Assembly: GCA_049999765.1 (NCBI GenBank)
Contig: JBNGIQ010009228.1
Span: 17,521 to 81,520, forward strand
Reading direction: 5' to 3'
Length of the DNA stretch: 64,000 nt
Source of the DNA: Phaeoceros laevis
Taxonomy: Eukaryota > Anthocerotophyta > Anthocerotopsida > Notothyladales
In this document: piece after piece, positions 1 to 11,907 of the stretch
How the letters are laid out: the number at the start of each line of letters is the position of its first letter
Position numbering within the stretch: position 1 is the stretch's first letter
Translations under genes and position numbers: made by a program
Notes under the pieces: generated by a model
Database searches by the model: none
What the model was told of the DNA's origin: nothing
The model's input: only the letters and a program-made list of their open reading frames with translations

Positions 1-79
1 AACAATAAGGTCTCCAATGCATGCCAGTGCTGAACTTGCTTTGGTTTGAAAGAGGACGCCATTTTAAACCGTCACCAAC

Positions 80-823
80 CTGACATGTCACACAAAGTGT
101 GTGGCACAATTGCGTTTTGCCGGTCCTGAATTCCCCGTAGACCTCTGTTATAGCACCTGTTTCAAGTCCACCTGCAGAAAGTTTCGGTTTCGTAAGACTA
201 AAGGTCCAGATTTCTCTGGCAGAGGCAAGTTCGCAGGACTACAGACCTTCCAAAATCTTATCAAGTTCTTTGGCCCCTGTGGTGACCTGTATCATCTCTC
301 CTCGCTGCTGGTGCATCATTGCAGCACTAGTGAACCCCATAGGCACCAGTTTAATGGCTGTGATGGTCGACAAGGAGCAGAGTTTTGGTCAGACCTCAAC
401 AAGGACAGCTGGCAGACATTACTCTTCAATCAAAGATCTGCGCAGTCACATCAACACACCCGCCTCCGTTATTTTGTCAACTTTTGCCTCGCTCAAGCCT
501 TTGATCTTGATGAGATCCTTTTTCGGAGCATACGCCACCGCCTCTACCGTGCAAAGCCCCGCCTCCTTCAACTTCTTGACATCTGAAGCCGCGATGCCAG
601 CAGCCTGCAGTGTACGCCAAGCACTACTTTGAATCCATGCCTACAAAAATGGCTTGCGGCAACTGCTATTGATGTCGTATCCGGCACATACGGGAACCAT
701 CTCAACCTAAAGCTCTCAAATTTACCAGAAGGAAGGCATTACAGTCACCTGGAGCTGGTCAATGAGGTAAGGACCATGCTGAGGCTGCTCAACCGCAGCA
801 GCTGCGGCAATCTGCTCCTCCAT
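80..823 (-). CDS. RAD51: RAD51 recombinase, N-terminal exons (cut by window edge)
   Basis: RAD51 forms filaments on single-stranded DNA and catalyses homologous pairing in recombinational repair in the nucleus. Four minus-strand exons are readable: 749-823, 460-604, 247-357 and 80-171; the rest of the gene lies beyond base 1. The N-terminal exon starts MEEQ and reaches [10 protein letters not shown]. The helix-hairpin-helix region reads [14 protein letters not shown], then [11 protein letters not shown] and [11 protein letters not shown]. The linker has [10 protein letters not shown], and the core begins [20 protein letters not shown], which contains the Walker A motif. [11 protein letters not shown] and KLVPMGF are typical of RAD51; DMC1 differs there. 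The start at 823 is the only ATG at the expected place, although an upstream leader exon cannot be excluded. It diverges from VPS35, with 895 bases between the two start codons. Confidence 0.93.
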
Positions 824-1718
824 TTCAGGAAGCGGCGAGTCACAGTAGCAGCTTGAAGTCGCACCGAAACTGCTGCAGCCTGTAAATCGATACAGCAGCT
901 CAGTTTCTTCAAGGCAAGGAACAACTCCCACAGAGCCACTGAGGAGACAAACATCCAAATCGGAACTGAACACCTTTGCTCACAATCTACGCCTTTTCAT
1001 CAGCACTGACCTCCTGCAGGACGACCTGGACACTACTTCCACCAGCTGTGAAAGCCGCTCGCTTTCTGAAGTCAGGGCAACAGGAAACAGTGCGTCCTTG
1101 CGGGCATTTGAACTAACGTTGGCGCCAAGTTCTACAATTTCAAACGACGTCTATTCGAAACAGACGACGTCAACGAAAGTGCAAACACGGGCCGGTGCAA
1201 TATTTTGGTCCCATTGAGCCGGCGGTCACATCTCAGCACCGGGCTCCCACGCACTGTGGCACGCCCTCACATTCTTCGTCGACTCACTGACGACCCCCTG
1301 CTTTTGAGCAGCAAACGATTGCCTGCAGAGAACGTAAGCCAGATCTGGCACCAAAGGCCAGTGCGTCTCCTAGGCTCCTGCGCATATCGTAAATCTTCCG
1401 GCAGCTGGGCGACGTTTTGTAGCTCTAAGAATCAGTGGAGGGATGAGACAGGCCTCCCTCGCGAAATTCTGCTGCAGAATTGGAGCCGATAATTTTGTGC
1501 AAGCAGCTAGGAATGATGCGGGAGCTCGAGAACCAGGGATCCAGCCTGAAGCGATCTTGGCGCGGCCGACCAAAAGTGACGGATTGCTAGAGTGTGATGT
1601 TGTTTTAGGCTGGCTTGGCCGGAAGATTTGGTAGTAGGTGCGAAGGGCAAGTGGGTAGTGTAGCTTGCCAAAGGATTTCGGATACGTTCATCGAGACGAG
1701 GCGCCTAGAGGGGTCAGG
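824..1718. promoter_or_regulatory. Shared intergenic region of divergent RAD51 and VPS35
   Basis: This 895-base stretch separates two divergent start codons and must hold both promoters and 5' leaders. I see no coding exon in it: the short frames here match no family I recognise. No clear TATA box stands out. The part just before 1719 is GC-richer and probably the VPS35 5' UTR. Confidence 0.5.
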
Positions 1719-4700
1719 ATGCAGCATGATACGACCACCACCGCGGAGGAGCAGGAGAAATGGCTGGCGGACGCCATGGCGCTTGTGCAGCATCACGCCT
1801 TCTTCATGCGTCGGGCGCTGGTGCGTTTTCTTACTAGCGTGCCTCTGTGCAGAGTCTAGCATGCGAGGATTCCGAGGGGTGGATGTTCTTTGAAAGTGGA
1901 AAATTCAGGACCATGGAAGGAGATCATTGTAATAGAGAGATCATCTTGTCCGTCTACGCAGAACCTATACTTCGGTCACATTTCTGTGTGTGTAGCTGGA
2001 TGGGCTGCTGAGAATTAGGCGGGCTTTTATGGGTTGGTTCTCGGAATACAATGCTAGCAATGGAATTCGGCAAATTGCCTCCGAAGTTCATAGCCCTTAA
2101 TCGGTTAAACAGTCACGGGTCTTCCGTGTGAGTGCGAGTTGAGAGACTTGGTTGACATCTTCGGTCTTGTAGCTCTTTCTTGCTCAGAACTTGATAGTTT
2201 GGACGGACGGTAAGGGTCCTGTCAGATTGTTAGGGTTTGGACAGGGTGCTCATGTCCTGTTGATTTGCAGGATGGAAACAATCTGCGGGATGCTTTAAAG
2301 TTTTCTGCCCAGATGCTGTCCGAGTTGAGAACATCCAAATTATCTCCTCAGAAATATTATGAGCTCTGTATCCTTCTGCGGTGCTGTATTCTGCAAAATG
2401 GTTTCTCGATGTCTACATTTTTCAGTATCACCTGTTATTTTCTGTTCTTTGTGATCTTAACCAGTCCAGACATGAGAACGTTTGACGAATTACGATCCCT
2501 CGAGGTCTTTTTCCGAGAGGAGGCAAAGAGAGGCCGCACAAATGCTGAGCTCTATGAACTGGTACAGCACGCTGGCAACATTTTGCCACGCTTGTAAGTG
2601 TTCTCGTGCCTAGTAATCCGTTGTGGTGTTTCGTGTACTTCAGCTGTCCGTCAGTTCAGGAGCCAGTGGAACATTGGGAACTTAGTATATCTTGCAGCAT
2701 TTAGTAGATATTGAGTAGACACCGGTGACATGAGCCTTTCTATGCCTTGTCCAGGTACCTCCTGTGTACAGTTGGCTCAGTATATATTAAGTCAAAGGAG
2801 GCTCCTGCCAAAGAAGTTTTGAAGGATTTGGTGGAAATGAGTCGGGGTGTTCAACACCCTATTCGTGGACTTTTTTTGCGAAGCTATCTTTCTCAAGTCA
2901 CCAGGGACAAACTTCCAGACGCAGGCTCAGGATATGAAGGGTATTTTTACTGTTATTTCTCTGGGGTTGACAACTGCTCGGATGCAAATCTCCACATAGA
3001 AGTGTGCACTTTCAAAATCCGCCCTTGTCTTGCAGGGAGGGTGGCTCTGTGATGGATGCTGTAGAATTCGTTCTGCAAAATTTCACGGAGATGAACAAAC
3101 TTTGGGTTCGCATGCAACATCAGGTCAGCTTTTCTGTTTCTTATATAACAACTGCAGACTCACGAGTTCTTGGTTGTCCTCCTGGACTGGTTGTCTGAAG
3201 AGCCGGACTGTGTCGTCGTAGCTAGTTCTAAACAGTAGCTGTGCTCATGCAGGAGTGCTTGTGAAAGATACATAAGGTGATGCTGTAAGTGCCAAGCAAC
3301 TTCATTGCAAATTTTCTGGTCTGCAGGGGCCTGCTAGGGAGAAAGACAAACGGGAGAAGGAGCGGAGTGAGCTTCGTGACTTGGTAAGGCCAGTCTAGGT
3401 TGTCTACCTCGCCATCAAAGCAGACCCACATGGAGTGAGGAGCTTACTGTCAGGTTAATGCAGGTTGGCAAAAATCTCCACGTTTTGAGTCAGCTGGATG
3501 GGGTGGACTTGGAGATGTACAAAGATGTTGTCCTGCCTCGTGTACTTGAGCAGGTATGGTCTTGATTTCAGTAACGCCTGGGGATCACTGCTTTGTAGAG
3601 GTTGCAGACTTTCGCTTATCTTAATGTATCAACTGCAGGTCGTTAATTGCAAAGATGAACTTGCTCAATACTATTTGATGGATTGTATCATTCAAGTGTT
3701 CCCGGATGATTTCCATCTTCAGACTTTGGAAACGCTGCTTAATGCGTGTCCTCAACTTCAGGTTGGCTGGTGCTCTTTTCGGAATGCCTGATGTGGCCAG
3801 ATTACCTTGATCATACCTGACAACAGCCCTTTTCCATAGCTCAGCATCATGTCTTGAAATTTGACTTGGCCTTCATGTGTGGATCAGCCTAGCGTGGATA
3901 TCAAGACAGTGATGTCACAGTTAATGGACAGACTCTCAAACTATGCTGCATCCTCACCCGAGGTACAAAATTCCACAATTGGTGTAGTTGTCATCTGCTG
4001 TTTCAAGCTGACACGTAATTAATGCATGGGATTTGGACTTGGCAGGTGCTTCCTGAGTTTTTGCAGGTTGAGGCATTCACCAAGCTAAGCCATGCCGTTG
4101 TAAAGGTTAGCTCTTGCTATCCAACAACTGCAAACAGACCCTGCTTGTTGGGCCTTGTAGTCGATCCGCTTATGACTTTGCGCAACCACTTGGGAATTGC
4201 ACATGTGGTTGGTGTTGGCTTGTGCGACGCTGACTCTAAGAGCACAGTTGTTTTTTGTCATTCTTACCTTCAGGTTATTGAAGCACAACCAGATATGCCG
4301 TTGGTGGGAGCTGTCAGTCTCCATGTGGCTCTACTTACTTTTGTTTTGCGAGTGCATGTTGATCGGCTTGATTATGTCGACCAAGTGCTGGTAATTGCAA
4401 ATTGAATTTTTGCTTTTACGTACGTGACTATTTCAGAAGAGGAGGCGAGTAGCTTGTTGGCCACTGTGATGTTTTTAGTCCGTACAATTAATGTGCTTGA
4501 ATGGATGATATCAGGGAGCTTGTGTGAAAAAGCTGGAAGGGAAAGGGAAAGTGAAAGACAGCAAGGCAACAAAGCAGATTGTGGCACTTTTGAGTGCCCC
4601 ATTAGAAAAATACAATGATGTAGTAACAGTATTGAAGTTAACAAACTACCCCCGGATCATGGAACACCTTGATTATGAAACGAACAAGGTCATGGCTGTC

Positions 4701-6962
4701 GTTATTATCCAGAGCATAATGAAAAATCACACAATAATAACGTCAGCAGAGAAGGTGTGTTATCTCACTATCTCCCTGTGGTAACATTACTACTCCCAGG
4801 TTGCTAGTTTGCGTGCTAACCCCCAGATGTGTGCAGGTTGATGCCCTGTTTGAGCTTTTGAAGGAGCTAATCAAGGATGGTGAGGGCGCGCCTTCAGTGG
4901 ATGAAGTGAGCATGGGTTTCTGAAGGACGATTTTGGTTGAGTTTTTGTCATTTGTCATTTGAGGGGTTTGAATGAGCAGTTGTATTAGGCTGTGGAAGGT
5001 AAGGTGAAATATGTATTGAGATTGAATAATGTTGTACAGCTGGATGAAGAGGATTTTAAGGAAGAGCAAAATCTTGTTGCTCGCCTCGTGCACATGCTAG
5101 TCAATGACGACAATGAGGAAATGTTCAAAGTACGTCACCGTACAACACATGGATAAATCCTTCTTAGTTTGGGTTGATCTTCCCTGAAATAAGGGGTCTC
5201 TCTGCTCATCGCCAAGAAAAGATACCTAAGTTGTTTGCTGATGCAAAAAAGCAGTTCTGACGCCCCAACCTGGTTTTTGCAGATCCTCACTACGGCCAGC
5301 AAGCACTTTGTTCAGGGAGGGTCAAAGCGCCTAGACTTCACCCTTCCCCCACTTATTTTTGCCTCATTGAAGGTGAGACTTGTATTTCTGGTTTGCATGA
5401 ATTCAGTGTAAGTTGCAAATTCAAGTCTTGTATTTTACCAGTTGTGGACACAAACAAAAACGCCTTGAATGTACAACCCTTCAGAATGCCCAGCCGTCCC
5501 TGGGTAGTAGGTTTCACTTTGGCTAATCTGAACGGTATATTGCTCTCTGTGCAGCTTGTAAGGTCCCTACAAAGTCAGTCCGTTCCGGATCAGAGCTCGG
5601 TCTCATCAAAGAAGATTTTTCAATTCTTGCACCAGGTTCGCTTCTGGTGTATTTTGGCGCTAAAACCCTAAGCAGGTCTGTTCTGCTGGAACATTCTGAC
5701 TGTCTTATCTTCGATGTCAATCTGGACATGTACAGACAGTTGAGGCCCTTACAGCTGTACCAGCTCCTGAATTGGCACTTCGACTTTACCTGCAATGTGC
5801 TGAGGTATTATAACAAGGCTCATGCCTACAGTTAATCTTGTAAGCTGTGCCACCTGTTTTGGTGGGCCAGCTTAACTAGTCGTTTACTGAAGGACTTACC
5901 GTCTTTAACTGTTTCTCGCGATTGAAACAGGCTGCTAATGACTGCTACCTAGAACCTGTTGCATACGAGTTCTTCACCCAGGCGTTTATGATCTATGAAG
6001 AAGAGATTGCTGTAATTGCTACTTCTCCTGTTCTACAAATTTCATATCGCCTTTTTCGAGGAGAATGTACAGAATCTGATGGCAGCTATGTTTGAACAAT
6101 GCAGGATTCCAAAGCTCAAGTAACTGCAATTCAGTTGATTATTGGCACTCTGCAGAGGACCAACGTTTTTGGCGTAGAGAACAGGGACACATTGACTCAC
6201 AAAGCTACTGGAGTGAGTGCACAAGCTATATAAGCTGAGTTCTGCTGCTAGTCACTTAAAATGAGATAACTGACAAGAGGGTTAACTGCCTGCCTGCCTG
6301 CCTCCCTTGTGCCCAGTACTCTGCAAAATTGTTGAAGAAACCTGATCAATGTAGAGCAGTTTATGCTTGCTCTCATTTGTTCTGGGTAGAGGATGAAGGT
6401 GGCACTAAGGATGGTGAAAGGTATGACCCCTGCTTGGACGTTAGGAATCCAGCTTTTTCAAGCTTATTCTTCAACTGGTCTCGCCCAGAATCCGAGTATC
6501 GTAAGCTGATGTGAATCTTTCTTCAGGGTGCTACTCTGCCTGAAAAGGGCTTTGAGAATTGCAAACGCAGCCCAACAAATGTCAAGTGCGACCAGGGGCA
6601 GCAACGGTCCCATGACCCTCTTTGTTGAGATTTTGAACAAGTAAGAGTTCTCACCAATCAAGCGAGCTCTGTCTTATTTCTCGGCCAAAAAATTGATAGC
6701 AATTTCCTGAACAGGCTGTGTCTCACGTCCTTGCGCATAATGTGTCCGTAGGTACCTATACTACTACGAGAAGGGTAATCCACAAGTTACTAGCAGCATC
6801 ATCCAGGGCCTAATAGAGCTGATTGTGACCGAAATGCAAAGCGAGAACGCGGCCAAGGATTCCACGGTTGATGCCTTTTTTGGGAATACGTTGCGGTACA
6901 TACAGTTCCAGAAGCAGAAGGGCGATGACTTTGCTGACAGATATGCAGTTATTCAAGTGTAG
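1719..6962 (+). CDS. VPS35: VPS35, retromer cargo-recognition subunit, 22 exons
   Basis: VPS35 is the large alpha-solenoid scaffold of the retromer, which with VPS26 and VPS29 recycles sorting receptors from endosomes/prevacuolar compartments. I could trace 22 exons: 1719-1820, 2271-2367, 2470-2593, 2755-2940, 3036-3123, 3327-3383, 3464-3553, 3639-3761, 3888-3962, 4046-4105, 4274-4390, 4515-4754, 4837-4905, 5040-5129, 5283-5372, 5555-5635, 5736-5804, 5931-6011, 6105-6212, 6317-6420, 6527-6640 and 6752-6962. They total 792 codons (791 aa), the usual plant length. Landmarks: [20 protein letters not shown] near the N-terminus, the family-defining segment ending in [10 protein letters not shown]-like residues (here [14 protein letters not shown]), [41 protein letters not shown] and [16 protein letters not shown]. 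The C-terminus is AVIQV. All introns look GT-AG and most are under 150 nt. No frame breaks were seen, so the gene looks functional. Confidence 0.96.
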
Positions 6963-7168
6963 GCAATAGTGACGGCAAACGTTGTATTTTCAAGGAATTG
7001 AGAAGGATGCCTTGATCGCTACTTTGTTTGACCCGCTCGTCACTTCAAGACTATGGCTGCCGTGCCCCTGCTTGTCGGCAAAAATAGACCTAGAAGGAAA
7101 TATCGTTTGTACAGCTGCAGAAATACTTCCCTACAGTACACTGTTATCTGGGTGGAGTCGGGAGCTCG

Positions 7169-8343
7169 ATGGCTGCAGAAAGCGCCAAGCAAGTGTTCCG
7201 TGATTTCATGGCTCTGTAAGTTCGCTGCTTCTACGCCAGTGCAATCTGCCTAGTAGTGCCCTGCTCCAACAAATTTTGGTGCTTTGATATCAGGGTAATA
7301 GATTTCGACAGGCTGCAGGCAATCGACGGGCAGGCGTTGCGGAAATTCCAACAGGAGCTAGGTTTGTGAATGTCATGAAGGTTCTGGTAATTTTACCATT
7401 GCAACATAGAGTGTAGTCACCTGTGCCGTGCTGTTCTTGGACCTCAGAGCTGTTTCGTAGGCCTCCACTGGATCAGCAGTCGGAGGTTCTCGCAGCTGTT
7501 TTCCAAAACGCTCCCAGTCCAAGACTAGCGAGATATGCAGAGGCCGGCGGTCATGACAGTTATGGAGATAGGCTGAACATGATAAGGTGTAAGCAGCTGA
7601 ACCCAGTGACGCCGCTTTGGGGCTTACGATGCTCAGAAGGTTTTTGTTGGCTTATCAGTGTGGCTGATCTTTTGGTGTCCATGCCTGTGTCTGGCTTCAG
7701 TAGATTCAGCGATTCGGAGTCTGCGCAACCACAGAGAGCAAGGTGAGCATTTCAAGATAGGCTTGCTAGTCATCAGCTAGCTTAAAGACGGGAGGTCTCT
7801 CATCTCCGGTCTAAATTCTGCGTGTTCGGTTTCTCCAGCTCGTGCACTGATTCAAGCGCTTCAAGACAAGGTAGAGCGTGCTACGGCAATCGCAAAGGAT
7901 GACTTGGACTTGTACTTGAATAGAGCTGTCACATTAAAAAGTGCATGCGACTCGGAGGATGATGCCCTAATAACAAAGGTAAGCATATTCAGACGCCCTG
8001 ATAATGAAAAGCTTTGTGCTTTCCTGCCCTCCCTTATCGAGCTTCTGTATGGTGCAGGACAGAAGCTCCATGCAGGTGGCTTCAGATTATGCGACATTGA
8101 TGGCCTTGTTGTTGCACATGCTCCAACTAGACTACGCCATGCAGGTGACTCGCTCATTCTAGAGTGCCGTACTCTCGTCTGCAAGCAATGTGTTGACAAA
8201 ACGCCAAATACCCCTTGCAGGAGAAGGTCATCGCTGCTCTTGGATTGCAAACACCTTCCGAACCTCTAGAGAGTTACTGCACTATGTGGACATTGCGACC
8301 ATTTGTTGATGAGGGCATCTTCAGTCAAGCCTTGAAGTTGTAG
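7169..8343 (+). CDS. Conserved plant protein of unknown function, 215 aa, 7 exons
   Basis: Seven exons join in frame: 7169-7215, 7294-7361, 7448-7588, 7701-7742, 7839-7978, 8058-8144 and 8221-8343, giving 215 aa. The protein begins MAAESAKQVFRDFMALVIDF and continues with QALRKFQQEL and FRRPPLDQQSEVLAAV. The middle is helical and charged (LDSAIRSLRNHREQARALIQ, QDKVERATAIAKDDLDLYL), probably coiled coil. It ends ESYCTMWTLRPFVDEG then FSQALKL. I recognise the C-terminal style from conserved plant proteins but cannot name the family. A small kinetochore-type subunit (NNF1/PMF1-like, because of the FxxEL..RPPL pattern) is a guess only. No signal peptide or membrane helix is visible. Intron 3 must use the donor at 7589; the alternative donor two bases earlier breaks the frame. 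It starts 207 bases after the VPS35 stop on the same strand. Confidence 0.78.
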
Positions 8344-9868
8344 ACTAATGGGCAGATTGCCAAGAACATCTCAGGGAATAGCCACAGCTTGGCGAACTTC
8401 TGGTTCTTACATGCGACTCCCAAGTCCCATCTTTAATGGTAAGGCACCTGTTTTCTGGTGATAAGGCATCTGTACATTCTTTTCCATCCTGAATGCATTC
8501 AGGCTGGAAAAGCATGTACGTGGGAAACAGTGACTCCACAGCCCCCTTCTACGCATACTTTTCGCGAAGGGGAGATGACGGTTCCTTGGTTGAGCCAACT
8601 TCTGGCAGGTGGATGCTTTGAGTATTCTCCTGGTCCCCAACCAGCTCGATTTTTGGGATTCATCGATGAATCTCAAGCCTTCAGATGGGCCGATGGGCCT
8701 TGATAAGTCCTTGCAACTCAAGCCTTCGGATTCCTTCATTACCAAGGATTGTCTCTGGATTGGCGACTGGAATTGCCCAGAGTACCCAGTTTGCAATTTG
8801 GTAATTTCACTGCACTGTTTGGAAGCGCGCTGGAGGCCTGCTGCTTGCCTCATCATCATCCCTCAAGCCTTTGAAACAGCCTCATGCATATGTAAGAGCC
8901 ACATGCTGCTTTCGTCGTCGTCGTCCCTCAAGCCTGTGAAACAAGTACACGGAAGGTAACAGTCTCTTTTTTCCCTCCACTGACTATAATTCGTCAAGGG
9001 CCTATGCGTATGCAAGAAAGGGTGAAAGTTGCCCGATACGCTTCATCCAGCTGCAGAACTAGCCCCTCGACTCTCGTGAGAAGACTGGAGAACTCGGAAT
9101 GTTCTTGTTCCTGTATCCGCCACAACGAGGGAACGTAAACCATTTCTGCGGAGACAAAAACGGCCATCCCCGCAATACACGACACCATCCATGAACTACT
9201 GCTTTTCTGCCACTTCTTCCAGGGGCACTGAAGCCAAGAACATGTCATCCTAAAACTGTTACCGCTGCCCCTCACAGATTGACTAAGCATTTAAGGTGGA
9301 AAGCAACAGAGTCTCAAATCATCTTTTATGATTCTTGATAGTCTCCCTCTTGCTTTCAAGTCATTGTGCAACTGTCAGATGCAACGATCTACCGTTAACT
9401 GTACATTCCAGGTCAACTACCAGTTTCAGTTCAACAGAGAAATAAAACGAATGGATTCGTTGTAAACGAACTCTTCCCCACCCCTGGCAGCAGAGAGAAT
9501 CCAATTTACAATCTACCTAGTTATAGTGTTCTCGCAGGATTTCTTGTCTACACGCACCCAAGACTCCCTTCAGTTCTGTCAGTAGAAGAAGACTTGAGTG
9601 GCCCTTCTCTTCACAAAGCCTCCTTCGCAATGGAGCTTTGCCTCGAAACACTTGTGCAGTCCAGGATCTCCATTGTGCGGCCAAAACAACATCATTTCTA
9701 ACCAGCCAAAAAGTACTTACCTTCAGAGGCAGAGACCATCCCTCATGTTTATTTCTCCAAAAGGGAGCCAACCAAACAGTAAGCTTCCGGACAAAAGAAA
9801 GTCGGCTCAACGCTATTCCTATAAAGTGCCTAAAGTCGCCAAAAAAAAAAAGAGTCCGCTCAAGGTCG
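8344..9868. other. Intergenic, convergent 3' flanks
   Basis: This stretch lies between the convergent ends of the unknown-protein gene and the F-box gene. It holds a 150-codon minus-strand frame (8407-8859) with no recognisable motif. A short minus-strand frame at 8994-9290 has one hydrophobic stretch (VSCIAGMAVFVSAEM) but no support as a gene. A phrase around CCCTCAAGCCTTTGAAACAG recurs near 8860 and 8925, separated by CATCAT/CGTCGT triplet runs. I would not annotate a gene here. Confidence 0.5.
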
Positions 9869-11350
9869 CTAAGTGTTCACATGGAAATAGTAATTCGGCC
9901 TCATCAATGGGTACGAAGGCAAGAACGTCCGGCCTCCGTGACATTTCGGCCGTGCGACTGACGGGAAGCGACTAGCAAAGTCCTCGTCATCAGAATCCTC
10001 AGAATAGTAGTACCCTTCCGGCAGTGGTACTAAGCGCTCGTCATCATCAGTCTCCATATACAACACATGCCACGTCTGCTGCGGAACGTGGAAGGCAACG
10101 ACATGCTTCAACCCAGGAGTCGCATACCGCCTTGTCTGCACTGACTGTAGGTGCGTCGAGACCACCAGACAAATGAAGTCCCCAACGGCGCAGGCGTTGC
10201 ATATAAAGGCGTCCATCTCAGGGAACCCCAGCTGCTCAATAAGGTCCCCGGAAGTCACAGCAACTTGCTCGAACTTGGACGATCCTAGGTCAAGCTTCCA
10301 GATCCCAAAACCGTGAAGCCGATTCCCAGGGTTGGCGAGAACGCGCGCGATCAAATACACAGCCCCGCAGCTCTCCACAAACAACCAATCCGTCCCAGAA
10401 TGCACATCCTCCTCCTGCTGCACATAACTGACCACCACCTGCGGAATAGCAGACTCGCCAACCCTGGTGAACCCGCCATTGTCGAAGGTGTACCACACGC
10501 ATTTGTGCTGATCGTACCCTGAGGAATGCAAATGCAACCTGAACAGCAACCCATCGTGCACCAACGCTCCAAAGTTTCCAAACGCACTCTCATCCCGCTC
10601 CGCAGGCCTCCTTTCTTCACAAATGTTCCACTCGTCCGTTTGGGAGGAGTAAATCCCCACGGCCCATGTCACAGTGTTGCGCTTGCTAAACACCTTTGTG
10701 TGCCAGGCTAGCGTGAACGTGGTCCCGAAGGGCTCATCCAGCTTCAAACGCATAGAATACCCCAAGCCCCGCCCGTAACACTTGGAAGGAACCCTAGGCA
10801 GCAGACGGAAGGTGCTGGTTCCCGGATTCACAACAACAATGTAGCGCGACGACCGGACCCCTCGGTGCAGGCACACCAGCCCGTCCCCACAGTCCACCTC
10901 CCGGTGCAGCGTCCAGTGCCAGTTGTAATCCTCCCACCCTTTTTCCAGCGGGATATCATCCAAGAACTCCTTGCTCACATAAGATAAGACGGAGCGCCAC
11001 TCCCGAGGCGTGTTGACCGGCACGCAGTGCTGCGGGGGAGCGTCGCCCTCGCCTTCCTGCTCGTCGGCGTCCAAGCTGCAAATGAGGGGCCACAGGGGGC
11101 ACAGCTCCTCCTTGGTCCTGAAGAAATTGGCGGAGGTGAGAAGTCGCCGCCACTCCTTGCACACGACCCGGAGCCGGCAAATGCTCTTGGCAGGCAGGAA
11201 CTTGAGGATTCTCTCCAGAAGCTCGTGAGGAAGCCTCCCCCAGATGCGCCGTTTCATCGGGGAGCTGGGAGAAATTCCGAAGCCATCTTCCAGGCTCCCC
11301 AGAAGAGCGTATGCCACCAGCTCCACATCGTCGACGCTGGTCTGCACCAT
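9869..11350 (-). CDS. F-box protein, intronless, 493 aa
   Basis: F-box proteins recruit substrates to SCF ubiquitin ligases by binding SKP1. A single minus-strand exon encodes 493 aa from the ATG at 11350; the open frame continues upstream to about 11398 but without an ATG. The F-box is at about residues 36-80 (WGRLPHELLERILKFLPAKS, then RLRVVCKEWRRLL). The rest is beta-rich with alternating Trp/Tyr/Gly segments such as RYIVVVNPGTSTFRLLP, TWAVGIYSSQTDEWNICEE and FGIWKLDLGSSKFEQV. This fits the kelch-like/F-box-associated region of plant F-box proteins, but exact repeat boundaries are not clear. An acidic patch (YYSEDSDDEDF) lies near the C-terminus. The substrate cannot be predicted. Frame and stop are clean. 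Confidence 0.87.
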   Translation of the reverse strand: MVQTSVDDVELVAYALLGSLEDGFGISPSSPMKRRIWGRLPHELLERILKFLPAKSICRLRVVCKEWRRLLTSANFFRTKEELCPLWPLICSLDADEQEGEGDAPPQHCVPVNTPREWRSVLSYVSKEFLDDIPLEKGWEDYNWHWTLHREVDCGDGLVCLHRGVRSSRYIVVVNPGTSTFRLLPRVPSKCYGRGLGYSMRLKLDEPFGTTFTLAWHTKVFSKRNTVTWAVGIYSSQTDEWNICEERRPAERDESAFGNFGALVHDGLLFRLHLHSSGYDQHKCVWYTFDNGGFTRVGESAIPQVVVSYVQQEEDVHSGTDWLFVESCGAVYLIARVLANPGNRLHGFGIWKLDLGSSKFEQVAVTSGDLIEQLGFPEMDAFICNACAVGDFICLVVSTHLQSVQTRRYATPGLKHVVAFHVPQQTWHVLYMETDDDERLVPLPEGYYYSEDSDDEDFASRFPSVARPKCHGGRTFLPSYPLMRPNYYFHVNT

Positions 11351-11907
11351 CCTCCCGGATCCGCCGAACGGGTCGCTCAAGCCATCGCCTGTTTGCAAGG
11401 TTACAACGGAGGGCGAGCACTGAACCTCGGGCCTCGCTAGGGGAGCTCAGGGTAAACCCTAAACAGTGCCTCGATTCAAAAAAACCGCGGGAAAGGACTC
11501 GGCTGCGAACGCACGGGCACCTGGTCCCGGGGCGGTGTGTCCTCCTCGCACACTGCCCACGCGTAGCTGATGAGAGGCAGCTGCCCCGGCCTGTAAAGGT
11601 GGTCATGAGAAACTGGGCCTCAACAACAGCCACGTGTCTAAGTAGCAACAACCATGTACATGTCAGCCTTCAGCCCTTCTTTCACGATCATTCTTCTCCA
11701 TTCAATGTCGTGGCGGATGGCCCAAGCTTGGTGTATCACAGTCGGGTGTTTCTTATTGCTTGCACACCAAATATTTTTTCCGGGCCTCCTGAGCATTACT
11801 ATTACCAGGCCCGCTGAACTGCATCGGGTTTGACCTATTTTCCTTAGCTGTGTGCTTCTATCTGTGCGGGTTTACCAATGACACCTGTGCACTGGAGTGG
11901 CACTGCT
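11351..11907. other. F-box 5' flank, no gene seen
   Basis: GC-rich just above the F-box start and then mixed. It should hold the F-box promoter and 5' UTR. A 168-codon plus-strand frame at 11311-11817 is largely antisense to the F-box leader and has no family motif. Homology to the PPR gene begins only at about 11960. Confidence 0.4.

Noticed and set aside
80-823. DMC1 instead of RAD51
   Set aside because: [11 protein letters not shown] and KLVPMGF fit RAD51; DMC1 differs at these positions.
8407-8859. 150-codon minus-strand frame downstream of the unknown-protein gene
   Set aside because: No recognisable motif, repeats in the underlying DNA, and competing frames on the other strand.
8994-9290. 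Possible small membrane protein on the minus strand
   Set aside because: It starts with an ATG and has one hydrophobic stretch, but no family resemblance and no splice support.
11311-11817. 168-codon plus-strand frame
   Set aside because: Partly antisense to the F-box N-terminus and leader; GC-rich shadow frame with no family motif.
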